DNA of 64,000 nucleotides from Erythrobacter sp. HKB08 (lineage in GTDB: Bacteria > Pseudomonadota > Alphaproteobacteria > Sphingomonadales > Sphingomonadaceae). The notes below the pieces were generated by a model, which was given only the letters and a program-made list of their open reading frames with translations, was not told where the DNA came from and ran no database searches. Where the stretch lies: positions 2,153,501 through 2,217,500 of the forward strand of contig NZ_CP035310.1 in NCBI RefSeq assembly GCF_004114695.1, written 5' to 3'. Positions 25,971 through 36,716 of the stretch are shown here, piece by piece. Within the stretch, counting starts at the first letter, position 1. Every line of letters starts with the position of its first letter. The position numbers were made by a program, and so were the translations under genes.

Positions 25971-26750
25971 ATGTCCGACAAGAGCCGTCCCGGCGTCGCC
26001 CCGAGCGAGGGTGAGCGCATTGCCAAGCTGCTGGCCCGAGCCGGCGTAGCCAGCCGTCGCGAGGTCGAGCGCATGATCGCCGATGGCCGCGTGGCGATCG
26101 ACGGCGAGGTGCTCGACACGCCGGCAACGATCCTGCCCAACCTCAGGGGTGTGACGGTCGACGGCAAGCCCGTCGGCAAGGCGGAAGAGACGCGCCTGTT
26201 CGCCTTCCACAAGCCGAGCGGCCTGATCACGGCAGAGCGCGATCCGAAGGGACGCCCGACGATCTACACCGCGCTGCGCAATGCGCTGCCGAAGAACGCG
26301 GGCCGCGTGATGCCGATCGGGCGACTCGACCTTAATACCGAGGGCCTGCTGCTGCTGACCAATGACGGCGGCCTCAAGCGCCAGATGGAGCTCCCGGCGA
26401 GCGAAGTGCCGCGCACCTACCGCGCCCGCGCTTTCGGAGATGTCTCTCAGGCCCAGCTCGAAGACCTCATCGAAGGCGTCACCATCGACGGCGTGCGCTA
26501 TGGCCGGATCGATGCCAACCTCGAACGTCGCACCGGTCGCAACCAGTGGATCGAAATGACGATCACCGAGGGCAAGAATCGCGAAGTCCGCCGCGTGCTC
26601 GAATATCTCGGCCTCAAGGTAAACCGCCTGATGCGCACTGCCTACGGACCGTTCGAACTCGGCGACTTGCCGCGTGGCCAGGTGGTGGAAATTCGCAAGG
26701 GTGACCTCGACCGTTTCCGCTCGCAGCTCAAGAAAGTGGGCGGCAAGTGA
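25971..26750 (+). CDS. rRNA pseudouridine synthase, RsuA/RluB family
   Basis: This 259-residue protein has an N-terminal S4 RNA-binding domain (ERIAKLLARAGVASRREVER). The catalytic motif GRLDLNTEGLLLLTNDG contains the nucleophilic Asp, and EGKNREVRRVLEYLGLKV is the family's C-terminal signature. The likely target is uridine in 23S rRNA (RluB type) rather than 16S, but this cannot be decided from sequence alone. Its stop overlaps the rsmD GTG start, so two RNA-modification genes are coupled. Confidence 0.9.
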   Translation: MSDKSRPGVAPSEGERIAKLLARAGVASRREVERMIADGRVAIDGEVLDTPATILPNLRGVTVDGKPVGKAEETRLFAFHKPSGLITAERDPKGRPTIYTALRNALPKNAGRVMPIGRLDLNTEGLLLLTNDGGLKRQMELPASEVPRTYRARAFGDVSQAQLEDLIEGVTIDGVRYGRIDANLERRTGRNQWIEMTITEGKNREVRRVLEYLGLKVNRLMRTAYGPFELGDLPRGQVVEIRKGDLDRFRSQLKKVGGK

Positions 26751-27295
26751 GGATCATCGCTGGCGACTGGCGCGGTCGCAAGCTCGTCGCGCCCAAGGGC
26801 GATGCGACACGTCCGACTGCCGACCGCACGCGCGAGACGCTGTTCTCCATGCTGACCAGCCGGCTCGGTAGTTTCGAGGAATTGAGCGTAGCGGACCTGT
26901 TCGCCGGCTCGGGCGCGCTGGGTCTCGAGGCCCTGTCGCGCGGCGCGGCTTACTGCCTGTTCGTCGAGAACGACGAGGCGGCGCTGAAGGCGCTACGGTC
27001 GAATGTCGCGTCGCTCGATGCGAAGTCCCGCTGCGACGTGCGCGCGGGATCGGTGATGTCTCTCGGCCCCGCAAAGACGCCGCACGACCTCATCCTGCTC
27101 GACCCGCCCTATGATACCGGCGCAGGGCAGGTCGCGCTCGACCGTATGCTGCGGCTCGGCTGGATCGGCCCTGCGACATGGATCGCGCTCGAGACAGGCC
27201 GGAACGAGAAGGTCGAGATCAAATCGCTCGCGATCGAGGCGGAGCGCAATGTCGGCAAGGCGAAGCTCACCTTGCTCAAGCTCGACGACGACTAG
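26747..27295 (+). CDS. rsmD: 16S rRNA (guanine-966-N2)-methyltransferase
   Basis: This 182-residue SAM-dependent enzyme has the opening RIIAGDWRGRKLVAPKG, binding motif I ADLFAGSGALGLEAL, and catalytic motif LLDPPYDTG. It starts at a GTG overlapping the stop of the upstream pseudouridine synthase gene (GTGA), giving a two-gene ribosome-maturation unit. Its last 4 nt overlap the end of the convergent GFA-family gene. Confidence 0.94.
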   Translation: MRIIAGDWRGRKLVAPKGDATRPTADRTRETLFSMLTSRLGSFEELSVADLFAGSGALGLEALSRGAAYCLFVENDEAALKALRSNVASLDAKSRCDVRAGSVMSLGPAKTPHDLILLDPPYDTGAGQVALDRMLRLGWIGPATWIALETGRNEKVEIKSLAIEAERNVGKAKLTLLKLDDD

Positions 27296-27690
27296 TCCTC
27301 TTTGGCCCAGCGTTCATGGTGAGGCAGGCCGTGGGCGTCCTGCATCCATTCGATCCGGTCGGCGACCTGCACATGTCCCTGCGGCGGGAATTCGCCCGGC
27401 TCGTCGAGCGTGGCGAGCTGGATGTCGACCCGATCGGGCATGATGTCGGTGTTCGAATAGAACAGGCTGGTCCCGCACTGGATGCAGAAATAGCGTCGCG
27501 CCGATTCGGACGAGGCGTAGATCGACGGTTCCCCCGTCACGCGAAGCTGGTCGTCGCGCACCATGATCCAGCCGACCATCGGTGCACCCGATGCCCGCTG
27601 GCAGTCGGAGCAATGGCACAGCAGGCTGTTGATCGGTTCCCCGCTGATTTCGTAGCGGATCGCTCCGCAATGACAGCCGCCGGTCGCCAT
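27292..27690 (-). CDS. GFA-family (glutathione-dependent formaldehyde-activating enzyme-like) protein
   Basis: This 132-residue zinc protein has the Mss4-like/GFA cysteine pattern: CHCG near the start, CHCSDCQRASG in the middle and CIQCGTSLFY later. The founding member Gfa forms S-hydroxymethylglutathione, but most short bacterial members are of unknown activity, and no formaldehyde dehydrogenase gene is nearby. It is convergent with rsmD (4-nt overlap) and lies downstream of a small secreted-protein gene from which a terminator separates it. Confidence 0.82.
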   Translation of the reverse strand: MATGGCHCGAIRYEISGEPINSLLCHCSDCQRASGAPMVGWIMVRDDQLRVTGEPSIYASSESARRYFCIQCGTSLFYSNTDIMPDRVDIQLATLDEPGEFPPQGHVQVADRIEWMQDAHGLPHHERWAKED

Positions 27691-27740
27691 GGCCTTCTCC
27701 TCTCGATGCCTTACCGCAGCCTAGCGGAACGCGCGCACAA

Positions 27741-27772
27741 GAAAAGGCGGCCGCGCGCTGGCACGACCGCCT
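27741..27772 (-). terminator. Terminator of the small secreted protein gene
   Basis: On the minus strand an 8-bp stem GGCGGTCG / CGGCCGCC (one G-T pair, 10-nt loop; 27746-27771) is followed by TTTTC. It lies about 40 nt after the stop of the gene at 27814-28083 and before the GFA-family gene. Confidence 0.7.
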
Positions 27773-27813
27773 CTCCCTGTCTTCGCCCGATAAGCACAGG
27801 CGTGACGTAGCTC

Positions 27814-28083
27814 TTACATTTCGCTGGCAGGCTTGCCCGGCCAGTAGCTCAGCGGGCGATTGCCCCACTTGAGGCCGGCGGCGCGCGGGTTGATGCAGCC
27901 GTCCTGGTCGTTCTTCATGCAGACATCGTAGACCTTGCCTTCGATGCGGACCTTCGTCGCCTGGCCCTTGGCATTGGTTTCGACGACTTCCGGCGATTTA
28001 GCGACATGGTCGTCGGCGACTGCCGGTGCCGAGAATGCGAATGCCATCGTAGCGGCGGCGGCAAGTGCGGTGAGGTTCTTCAT
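27814..28083 (-). CDS. Small secreted protein of unknown function
   Basis: This 89-residue protein has a signal peptide (MKNLTALAAAATMAFAFSAPAVA) and a ~66-residue mature part with two cysteines (VYDVCMKNDQDGCINPRAAG) that could form a disulfide. It ends WGNRPLSYWPGKPASEM. I recognise no domain; similar short proteins are common in Sphingomonadales. An excellent GGAGG lies 5 nt before the ATG at 28083, and a good terminator follows, so the gene stands alone and is probably well expressed. It is divergent from uvrD; the SOS box at 28195-28209 lies about 115 nt away and next to uvrD. Confidence 0.72.
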   Translation of the reverse strand: MKNLTALAAAATMAFAFSAPAVADDHVAKSPEVVETNAKGQATKVRIEGKVYDVCMKNDQDGCINPRAAGLKWGNRPLSYWPGKPASEM

Positions 28084-28194
28084 TTCATCCTCCAATTCAA
28101 TCGTTTCCGTCCTTGGCTGCTCAACGTACCGGCTGCGCCCAAGGTTCCGGACGCGCCGATTGCCACCGTCAGCCCGCTTGCTTAACCGGCACAC

Positions 28195-28209
28195 GTTCCC
28201 TACCTGTTC
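28195..28209 (+). promoter_or_regulatory. LexA (SOS) box of uvrD
   Basis: GTTC-CCTACCT-GTTC is a perfect match to the alphaproteobacterial direct-repeat operator GTTC-N7-GTTC. It ends 9 nt before the uvrD ATG. A weak -35 TTGCTT with 17-nt spacing places the -10 region within the box, so LexA would block the promoter and the very short leader. The match is seen in sequence; LexA binding is inferred from the known consensus. Confidence 0.8.
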
Positions 28210-28218
28210 ACTGGTTTC

Positions 28219-30521
<2,303 letters not shown>

Positions 30522-30525
<4 letters not shown>

Positions 30526-31901
30526 GTAGCGCTGACGTCGAGAAAGCCGGGCTTCGGCCCGTTCCACTCGCCTGCCGGAACCGACTCTTCGTCCTGGTTA
30601 TGCCGGCGGCGGGGCTTGTCCTGGCGGTCGCGCTTTTCGTTCTTCTCGCGGCGCGGCTTTCTGGGCCGTTCCTCGCGCGGCTCATCGTCGCGCTTCCTGG
30701 AACGTGACTTCTTCGGCTTTTCCGCCTTGTCCGACTCGTCCGACTTGGGCTCGTCGGCGGGCGCGGCTGCCAGTTCGACGCGGACGTCCTTCTTGCCGAA
30801 CACCGGGACTTCACTTCCGGTCAGCTTCTCGACGTTCTCGATCGCTTCGGCATCTTCTTCCGCGACGAAAGTGAAAGCGCGGCCCTTGGCCCCTGCGCGG
30901 CCCGTGCGGCCGATGCGGTGGACGTAGTCGTCGGGGTGCCACGGCGTGTCGAAATTGAAGACGTGGCTCACGCCCTTGATGTCGAGACCGCGTGCAGCGA
31001 CGTCGGACGCGACGAGGATATTGATGTCGCCCGACTTGAACCGCTCAAGCTCGCGCAGGCGACTCGTCTGGTCCATGTCGCCGTGGATTTCCCCGCTCGC
31101 GAAGCCGTGGCGCTGCAGGCTCTTGTTGAGCTCGCGCACGGTGGTCTTGCGGTTGGCGAAGATGATGGCTGTCTCGACTAGGTCGTTGCGCAGCAGCCAG
31201 CGCAGCGTCTCGCGCTTCTGGCGGGCCTTCACCGGCACCTTGAACGCGGTGATGTCCTTGTTGGTCGAAGCGGCGCGGTTGACCTCGATCCGCTTGGGAT
31301 TGGTCAGGAACTGCTTGGCCAGCTTCTCGATCGGCGGCGGCATGGTCGCGCTGAACAGCAGGGTCTGGCGGTTTTCCGGCAGCTTCGAGCAAATGAACTC
31401 GATATCGGGAATGAAGCCCATGTCGAGCATCCGATCCGCCTCGTCGATCACGAGCAGTTCGCAGCCGTTGAGCAGGATCTTCCCGCGCTCGAACAGGTCC
31501 ATCAGTCGGCCCGGCGTCGCGATGAGGACATCGACGCCCTCGTTCAGCGCCTTGACCTGGTCGCCCATCTGAACGCCGCCGATGAGCAGCGCCATCTTGA
31601 GGTCGTGGTTCTTGCCGTATTTCTCGAAGTTTTCGGCAACCTGCGCCGCGAGTTCACGCGTCGGCTCGAGGATCAGGCTGCGCGGCATCAGCGCACGGCG
31701 GCGACCGCTCGCGAGCACGTCGATCATCGGCAGCACGAAGCTCGCCGTCTTGCCCGTGCCGGTCTGGGCGATGCCAATGAGGTCTTTCATCATCAGCACC
31801 GGCGGGATTGCTTCCGCCTGGATTGCAGTCGGCTCGGTATAGCCGGCGTCTTCGACGGCTTTCAGCAGTTCAGGTGACAGGCCGAGATCGGCAAAATTCA
31901 T
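30522..31901 (-). CDS. rhlE: DEAD-box RNA helicase, RhlE type
   Basis: This 459-residue protein has all DEAD-box motifs: the Q motif (YTEPTAIQ), AQTGTGKT at about 45-52, PTRELAAQV, VIDEADRMLDMGF, the SAT motif in LLFSATMPPP, ASDVAARGLDIKGV and HRIGRTGRAG. The C-terminal ~80 residues are an Arg/Lys/Asp/Glu-rich disordered tail that probably binds RNA. Likely roles are ribosome assembly and RNA turnover, including in the cold. The start is ATG 31901 (MNFADLGLSPELL); a 31-residue extension to 31994 is not conserved-looking. Symbol assignment within the RhlE/CsdA group is by overall similarity. Confidence 0.9.
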
Positions 31902-32037
31902 AGGCGGCAAACGGTTCCGGATGGTGGGGCGGGTTTCGCCCGATGGTGCGGCGCAGCAAAAGCCAAGCCGAAATCGCCGCGCCTTTGCGGGCAAAACAGC
32001 GAAAAGTCAAGAAAACGCGCCGTGCGAGCGGTGCGTA

Positions 32038-32619
32038 TCAGGTGTCGACTTCGATCAGTTCGCGAATGCGGCTCATCTCGCATTTGGCGCCGGTGCGCGA
32101 CTGCAGCTTGTCGCGGTCGATGCATATGCGCCCATCGTCGTTCGGTTCGACGTAGAAGCCGGAGTAGAAATCGCGCGCCGCACACGCCTTTTCGAGGTTG
32201 GCGGCGATGATCCGCTGGTCGCGCAGGAACAGCATGAGCCGGTTGTCGCGCGTCGGCATAACGCCGGCGATGCTCTTGAGCGGGAGGCATTTGCCGATCT
32301 TACGCTCCGCCATCCGCTGCGGCAGTTCACGCTGCGGCAGGGTTGCCATCAGGTCGGTGCGCGGCGAACGCTGGGGCGAGATGCGGATGATGACCCGCTG
32401 CTGCACGCGAACCTGCTGCTGGAGCGGGGTCGTCTGCACCGCCTCGAGCGAAAGCCACGCTTCGGAAGCCGGCCGCGCCTTGTCCTGCTGCGACTGCGGG
32501 AGAAGCCAGGCGGTCTTCGCTTCGCTATCTACAGCAGGCACGTCTTTGGCCTCGTCCGTGATCGACGGCTGCGGCAAAATCAGCGCCAGCGGCAGTATGA
32601 AATTCGCGAAGGTTGGCAT
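32038..32619 (-). CDS. Secreted protein of unknown function
   Basis: This 193-residue protein has a hydrophobic N-terminus (MPTFANFILPLALILPQPSI), likely a signal peptide. A Pro/Gln-rich linker (TPLQQQVRVQQRVIIRI) follows, then a C-terminal domain with three Cys residues (KCLPL, KACAARDF, ICIDRDKL) plus a fourth in AKCEMSRI, probably disulfide-bonded. I recognise no domain. It seems Sphingomonadales-typical from memory, which I cannot verify. The start is ATG 32619; a GTG at 32637 overlaps an AAGGAG and would add six residues. Confidence 0.65.
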   Translation of the reverse strand: MPTFANFILPLALILPQPSITDEAKDVPAVDSEAKTAWLLPQSQQDKARPASEAWLSLEAVQTTPLQQQVRVQQRVIIRISPQRSPRTDLMATLPQRELPQRMAERKIGKCLPLKSIAGVMPTRDNRLMLFLRDQRIIAANLEKACAARDFYSGFYVEPNDDGRICIDRDKLQSRTGAKCEMSRIRELIEVDT

Positions 32620-32787
32620 CGATGCCCTGCTCGTCACTCCTTCGGCGCCCCGTACATACGGGCCATACCGGAGTTTCCAATATAGCCCATACGCTTGAAT
32701 GACGGCTTAATTGCTTGGCCCGACATTGCAAGGTTGCGATGCGACGCGATGGTGGCGGAAGTGCAACAGCAGTGGCATAGGGCTGGC

Positions 32788-34236
32788 ATGAGCGACCAAA
32801 GCGATTTCCTCGCCAAAGCAGAGGCTATCCTCGGCCCCAGGGGCCTGACCCGCGATGCCGGACTGATCGAGCCGTGGGAAACCGACTGGCGCGGTCGATA
32901 CACCGGACGCGCCCTCGCCCTCGCCTCCCCGTCGAATACGCAGGAGGTTTCGCAGCTCGTCACCCTATGTGCCGAATATGGCGTCCCGATCGTACCGCAA
33001 GGCGGAAACAGCGGGATGTCGGGCGGCGCGACACCGGACAAGAGCGGCGATGCAATCATCCTTTCACTGCGCCGGATGGATACAATCCGCTCGCTCGATG
33101 CCGATGCGCGTATGGTGACCTGCGATGCGGGTGTGATCCTGCAAACCCTGCACGATGCGGCGGCGAAAGAGCGGCTGCGCTTTCCCCTCACCCTCGGCGG
33201 CAAGGGCTCCGCCACCATCGGCGGGCTGATCTCCACCAATGCAGGCGGGACGCAGGTCCTGCGCCACGGCACCATGCGTGCCCAGGTCCTCGGGATCGAG
33301 GCGGTGCTGGCGGACGGGCAGGTGTTCGATGCGCTGGTTCCTCTGAAGAAGGACAATCGCGGCTTCGACCTCAAGCAGATGCTGATCGGTTCGGAAGGGA
33401 CGCTGGGCATCGTGACGGGCGCAACGCTTCGACTTTTGCCCGAGATCGGTGGCCGCATCGTCCTTTGGGCAGGCCTGCCGACGCTGAGCGATGCCCGCCG
33501 CCTGCTGCTGCACTGCGAACGCAGGGCCGGCGAGCAACTCGAGGGCTTCGAAGTCATGCCGTCACACAGCCTCGCTGCGGTCCTCGACTACTTGCCCGAT
33601 GCGCGCGCACCGCTCGCCGAAAGCCATCCGTGGAATGCGCTGATCGAACTCGTCGCGGCGGAAGGTGAAGCGGATACCCTACCCGCACTGGCCGAAAACC
33701 TGCTGGAAACGGCGTTCGAGGCCGAACTGCTCAGCGATGCGACGATCGCGGCCAACGAAACGCAGGCCGAGCAATTCTGGCTGCTGCGCGATTCCATCTC
33801 CCCGGCGGAGCGGGCAATCGGCCCGGCAATGCAGCACGATATCTCCGTCCCGGTGGAGCGAATGGCGCGTTTCGTGGAATTCGCCGTTCCCGAAGTGGAA
33901 AAGCGTTTTCCGCAAAGCCGCGCGATAGCCTTCGGGCACCTGGGCGACGGCAACGTCCATTTCCATGTGCTCGCACCCAAGGATGCAGTCCCCGGCGAAT
34001 GGGAAGAAGACGAAGGCAAGGCAATCTCGCGCTTCGTGCACGACCTGGTCACAGAATGGGGCGGTTCGATCAGCGCGGAGCATGGCATCGGCCAGATGAA
34101 ACGCGATGAGCTTGGCCGCTTGGGAGAGCCGGTCGCGCTGTCGATGATGCGTAGCGTCAAGCAGGCGCTCGATCCGCAGGGGATACTCAATCCGGGCAAG
34201 CTCGTTCCGCTTGCGCCCGAGGCCGCCAACCCCTAA
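32788..34236 (+). CDS. FAD-binding 2-hydroxyacid dehydrogenase (GlcD / D-2-hydroxyglutarate dehydrogenase-like)
   Basis: This 482-residue flavoprotein has an N-terminal PCMH-type FAD domain (PSNTQEVSQLVTLCAEYGV, PQGGNSGMSGGA, GSEGTLGIVTGATLRL). The C-terminal FAD-oxidase domain has the metal/substrate segment FGHLGDGNVHFHV and the closing SAEHGIGQMKRDEL. Homologues oxidise D-lactate, glycolate or D-2-hydroxyglutarate; the substrate cannot be fixed here. The ATG at 32788 is chosen, although an in-frame ATG at 32749 and a TTG at 32695 would extend it by 13 or 31 residues, and none has a strong ribosome-binding site. Confidence 0.87.
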   Translation: MSDQSDFLAKAEAILGPRGLTRDAGLIEPWETDWRGRYTGRALALASPSNTQEVSQLVTLCAEYGVPIVPQGGNSGMSGGATPDKSGDAIILSLRRMDTIRSLDADARMVTCDAGVILQTLHDAAAKERLRFPLTLGGKGSATIGGLISTNAGGTQVLRHGTMRAQVLGIEAVLADGQVFDALVPLKKDNRGFDLKQMLIGSEGTLGIVTGATLRLLPEIGGRIVLWAGLPTLSDARRLLLHCERRAGEQLEGFEVMPSHSLAAVLDYLPDARAPLAESHPWNALIELVAAEGEADTLPALAENLLETAFEAELLSDATIAANETQAEQFWLLRDSISPAERAIGPAMQHDISVPVERMARFVEFAVPEVEKRFPQSRAIAFGHLGDGNVHFHVLAPKDAVPGEWEEDEGKAISRFVHDLVTEWGGSISAEHGIGQMKRDELGRLGEPVALSMMRSVKQALDPQGILNPGKLVPLAPEAANP

Positions 34237-34311
34237 AGCGCGCCATTCATGCGCCGGGGGGCGCCGCCTCCTCAGAGCATCACATATTCCTTTGCGAACC
34301 GGAGAGTTTCA

Positions 34312-35079
34312 ATGGCCAGCGCGCCGCAGCCCAATCTTCCTTTGTTTTACAACGACCTGATGCCGCTCAACAGCCGGGATCACAAGACCTTCAAGACCCG
34401 TCCGATGGAATCGGCCGACTGGCTCAAGGGCCAGCACGCGATCCCGCTGACCGTCGACGAGTTCGTGCAGGCGCAGCGTGACTTCCCGATCGTTTTCTCG
34501 TCGGGCGAAAATCCGCTTCCGCTGGCGCTGATGGGTCTCAACGAAGGCGTGAACACCTTCATCGACGACAACGGCAAGATCAACGATCCGATCTACCTGC
34601 CGGCTTACATCCGTCGCTATCCCTTCATGCTCGCCAAGCTGAGCCAGGAAACCGACGACCTTTCGCTCTGCTTCGACCCGACCGCGGGTTCGATCGGCGA
34701 TTTCGACGAAGGCGAAGCGCTGTTCGACGGCGAGAGCGCGACCGAAAACACCAAGCGTATCCTCAAGTTCTGCGAAGACTTCGAGCACGCCGGCCAGCGC
34801 ACCAAGGCGTTCATCGACGAGCTGAAGAAGCACGAGCTCCTGATGGAAGGCGAAATCGGCATTTCCACCCAGGAAAACCCCGACAAGCCGTTCGTCTATC
34901 GCGGCTTCCAGATGGTCAACCAGGAAAAGCTGCGCGAACTCGACGGCGAGACGCTCAAGACCTGGAACCAGAACGGCATGATGGCGCTCATTTTCGCGCA
35001 CATCTTCTCGCTCGACCTGATGCGCTCGATTTTCGCGCGCCAGCAGAGCCAGGGCAAGGTTCCCGCACAGCAGGGCTAA
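34312..35079 (+). CDS. SapC-family protein
   Basis: This 255-residue SapC-domain protein is of the kind common in marine alphaproteobacteria. It has the SapC segments WLKGQHAIPLTVDEFVQAQR and DFPIVFSSGENPLPLALMGL near the N-terminus, then LPAYIRRYPFMLAKL. No signal peptide or membrane span is visible. The name derives from an S-layer/surface-protein context, but the molecular function is not known to me. In other genomes the family is often found beside TonB receptors and tryptophan halogenases; here it is solitary. The ATG at 34312 has GGAGAG 6-8 nt upstream. It is followed by an unusual structured non-coding stretch. Confidence 0.82.
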   Translation: MASAPQPNLPLFYNDLMPLNSRDHKTFKTRPMESADWLKGQHAIPLTVDEFVQAQRDFPIVFSSGENPLPLALMGLNEGVNTFIDDNGKINDPIYLPAYIRRYPFMLAKLSQETDDLSLCFDPTAGSIGDFDEGEALFDGESATENTKRILKFCEDFEHAGQRTKAFIDELKKHELLMEGEIGISTQENPDKPFVYRGFQMVNQEKLRELDGETLKTWNQNGMMALIFAHIFSLDLMRSIFARQQSQGKVPAQQG

Positions 35080-35103
35080 TTCCCCGCTTTTCAGGGCTTT
35101 TCG

Positions 35104-35256
35104 AGGGCGTCATCCGGGCTTGAAACCGGATGGCACCCTTCCCATATTCGAGGGGTCCGGATGGATGCCCCCCTCACTCCATCCGGATAGGTGCGCTTAG
35201 GCGCGCCACTCCCTGAACCTTGGCCACCTCGTGCTTCGTGCGCGAGGTGGTTTTTT
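35104..35256 (+). ncRNA. Four-hairpin structured segment after sapC, candidate small RNA or structured 3' UTR
   Basis: Four consecutive stem-loops are seen. H1 at 35104-35139 has a 14-position stem with one C-A mismatch. H2 at 35156-35187 has the perfect arms TCCGGATGGA / TCCATCCGGA and a loop containing CCCCCCTC. H3 at 35190-35207 has a 7-bp stem. H4 at 35224-35250 has an 11-bp stem followed by TTTTTT. H1 and H2 share the ATCCGG core, so alternative pairing is possible. The pyrimidine loop of H2 could base-pair with ribosome-binding sites. It could be a processed 3' UTR of sapC or an independent sRNA. No promoter is evident. Confidence 0.4.
35223..35256 (+). terminator. Strong intrinsic terminator after sapC
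   Basis: The stem CCACCTCGTGC / GCGCGAGGTGG (11 bp with one T-G pair, loop TTCGT) is followed immediately by six Ts at 35251-35256. It lies 145 nt after the sapC stop and faces the convergent N-formylglutamate amidohydrolase gene. Confidence 0.9.
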
Positions 35257-35275
35257 CTTGTCGGTTTCGAGCCGG

Positions 35276-36220
35276 TTATTCGGCAGCGAGCGGCAGGTCG
35301 TCGGCCTTGCCCAGCTGGCTAACGTCCTGCGCAAGACGGCGGACGAGCCCGCTCAGGACCTCCGCGACGTGCTGCACGCCCTGCGTCGGCTCGGCGAAGT
35401 CCTCGTCGAGATAGAGCGCGCGGCATATTTCGACCTGGATCGCGTGAATGCCCTTCGTCCGGGCGGAATGCCGGTCGAGCACATAGCCGCCCGCATAGGG
35501 GCGATTGTGCGAGACGGCCGAGCTTTCCGAGAGATGCCGCAAGGTGCTGGCGACGAGCCGGTCGTCTGCGCTCGCACCGAACCTGTCACCGACGACATAT
35601 CGGGCGGGAATATCCTGCGGATGGCCGCGCTTGAGCGGAGGCATGGAATGCAGGTCCAGCAACAGCGCTGCGCCCCATTCGTCCCTGCACCGCTGCAGAA
35701 CAGCGTCGAGCGCCTTGTGATAGGGTGCATGCACCTGGCCGATACGCGCATCGAGCTCCGCTCCGGCGAGCGGGCGGTTCCAGATCTCCCCAAGTCCCGG
35801 CAGGCGCCGCGGGACGAGGCCCAGCCCGCTCCGCGCCCTGCGGTTCGACTTGCCGGATGTCGCACCCGTCGGCGCGCCTTCCGACACCATCGTCCAGTCG
35901 ACATCGTCGCTCGCACGGTTGAGGTCGATCATCGCGCGCGGCGCCTGGGCGACAAGCAATGCTGCGCCCGTATCGGCAGCCACGGCGGCTGCAATCCGGT
36001 CGACGAATCGGTCTTCGAGCCGCAGGGCAGACCATTGCGGGCGGCGCATGCTCTTCCATAGCTCGTCGGGATAGGACCTGCCCGCATGAGGCGCCGCAAC
36101 GACGATCGGGACCGGGAAATCCTCCGGAACCGACAATGTGTAGGCCGGCTTGCGCGTCCCGGGGATCGAGCCCCCGCGATGCGACTGCGAATCGGCGGAT
36201 TTTCCCTTGCGGGTGGTCAT
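35276..36220 (-). CDS. N-formylglutamate amidohydrolase family protein
   Basis: This 314-residue protein of the HutG-like N-formylglutamate amidohydrolase family has the PHAGRSYPDELW segment early, then RAMIDLNRASDDVDW, and LLLDLHSMPP with likely metal ligands. The canonical reaction frees glutamate from N-formylglutamate at the end of histidine degradation, but no other hut genes are present, so the substrate may differ. It lies divergently next to cpdR, a linkage I recall from other alphaproteobacteria. The basic 25-residue N-terminus before PAYTLSVPEDFP may be a start-site overextension. Confidence 0.83.
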   Translation of the reverse strand: MTTRKGKSADSQSHRGGSIPGTRKPAYTLSVPEDFPVPIVVAAPHAGRSYPDELWKSMRRPQWSALRLEDRFVDRIAAAVAADTGAALLVAQAPRAMIDLNRASDDVDWTMVSEGAPTGATSGKSNRRARSGLGLVPRRLPGLGEIWNRPLAGAELDARIGQVHAPYHKALDAVLQRCRDEWGAALLLDLHSMPPLKRGHPQDIPARYVVGDRFGASADDRLVASTLRHLSESSAVSHNRPYAGGYVLDRHSARTKGIHAIQVEICRALYLDEDFAEPTQGVQHVAEVLSGLVRRLAQDVSQLGKADDLPLAAE

Positions 36221-36313
36221 GTGTCCGTGCTGCCCCCTGCGGCAGTCTGTGTCAAAGCAGGGCAGCCACGCGATGCGAAAGATTTCTTAAGCCAATCGGG
36301 CTATGAAAGCCGC

Positions 36314-36703
36314 ATGAGCGACACTGATAAATTGCGAATTCTCCTGGCCGAGGACGAGGATGCAATGCGCACCTACCTGGAGCGCGCCCTCGAAAAGGCC
36401 GGTTACGACGTCAAGGCGGTAGATCGGGGCACCGCAGCCATCCCGCTGCTCGAATCCGAGCGATTCGATCTTCTCCTATCGGACATCGTCATGCCCGAGA
36501 TGGACGGGATCGAACTGGCGCAGCGCTGCAACGAAATCAGCCCGCGCACCAAGGTGATGTTCATCACCGGATTTGCCGCGGTTTCGCTCAAGGCAAGCCG
36601 CGAACAGCCGCAGGCGAAGGTGCTTTCCAAGCCGTTCCACCTGCGCGATCTGGTGATGGAAGTGGACCGGATTTTCGAAGGCGAAGCGACAGCGTCACTT
36701 TAA
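36314..36703 (+). CDS. cpdR: CpdR-type single-domain response regulator
   Basis: This 129-residue receiver domain without an output domain has the acidic pocket AEDEDAMR, phospho-acceptor Asp57 in LLLSDIVMPEMDG, the Thr/Phe switch region MFITGFAAV and the Lys in SKPFHLRD. In Caulobacter, unphosphorylated CpdR primes ClpXP for PdeA and CtrA-pathway proteolysis, under control of CckA-ChpT. A cckA homologue is at 52.5-54.9 kb. The ATG at 36314 begins MSDTDKLRILLAEDED. The tRNA-Val gene follows 78 nt downstream with its own promoter. Confidence 0.88.
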   Translation: MSDTDKLRILLAEDEDAMRTYLERALEKAGYDVKAVDRGTAAIPLLESERFDLLLSDIVMPEMDGIELAQRCNEISPRTKVMFITGFAAVSLKASREQPQAKVLSKPFHLRDLVMEVDRIFEGEATASL

Positions 36704-36716
36704 CTGAAAACAGCCC

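Noticed and set aside
36303-36317. Five-codon ORF (MKAA-stop) ending in ATGA at the cpdR start; similarly MALV-stop at 61363-61377
   Set aside because: Any ATG 11 nt upstream of a start followed by A produces this overlap. No ribosome-binding sites support them, so they are most likely chance.
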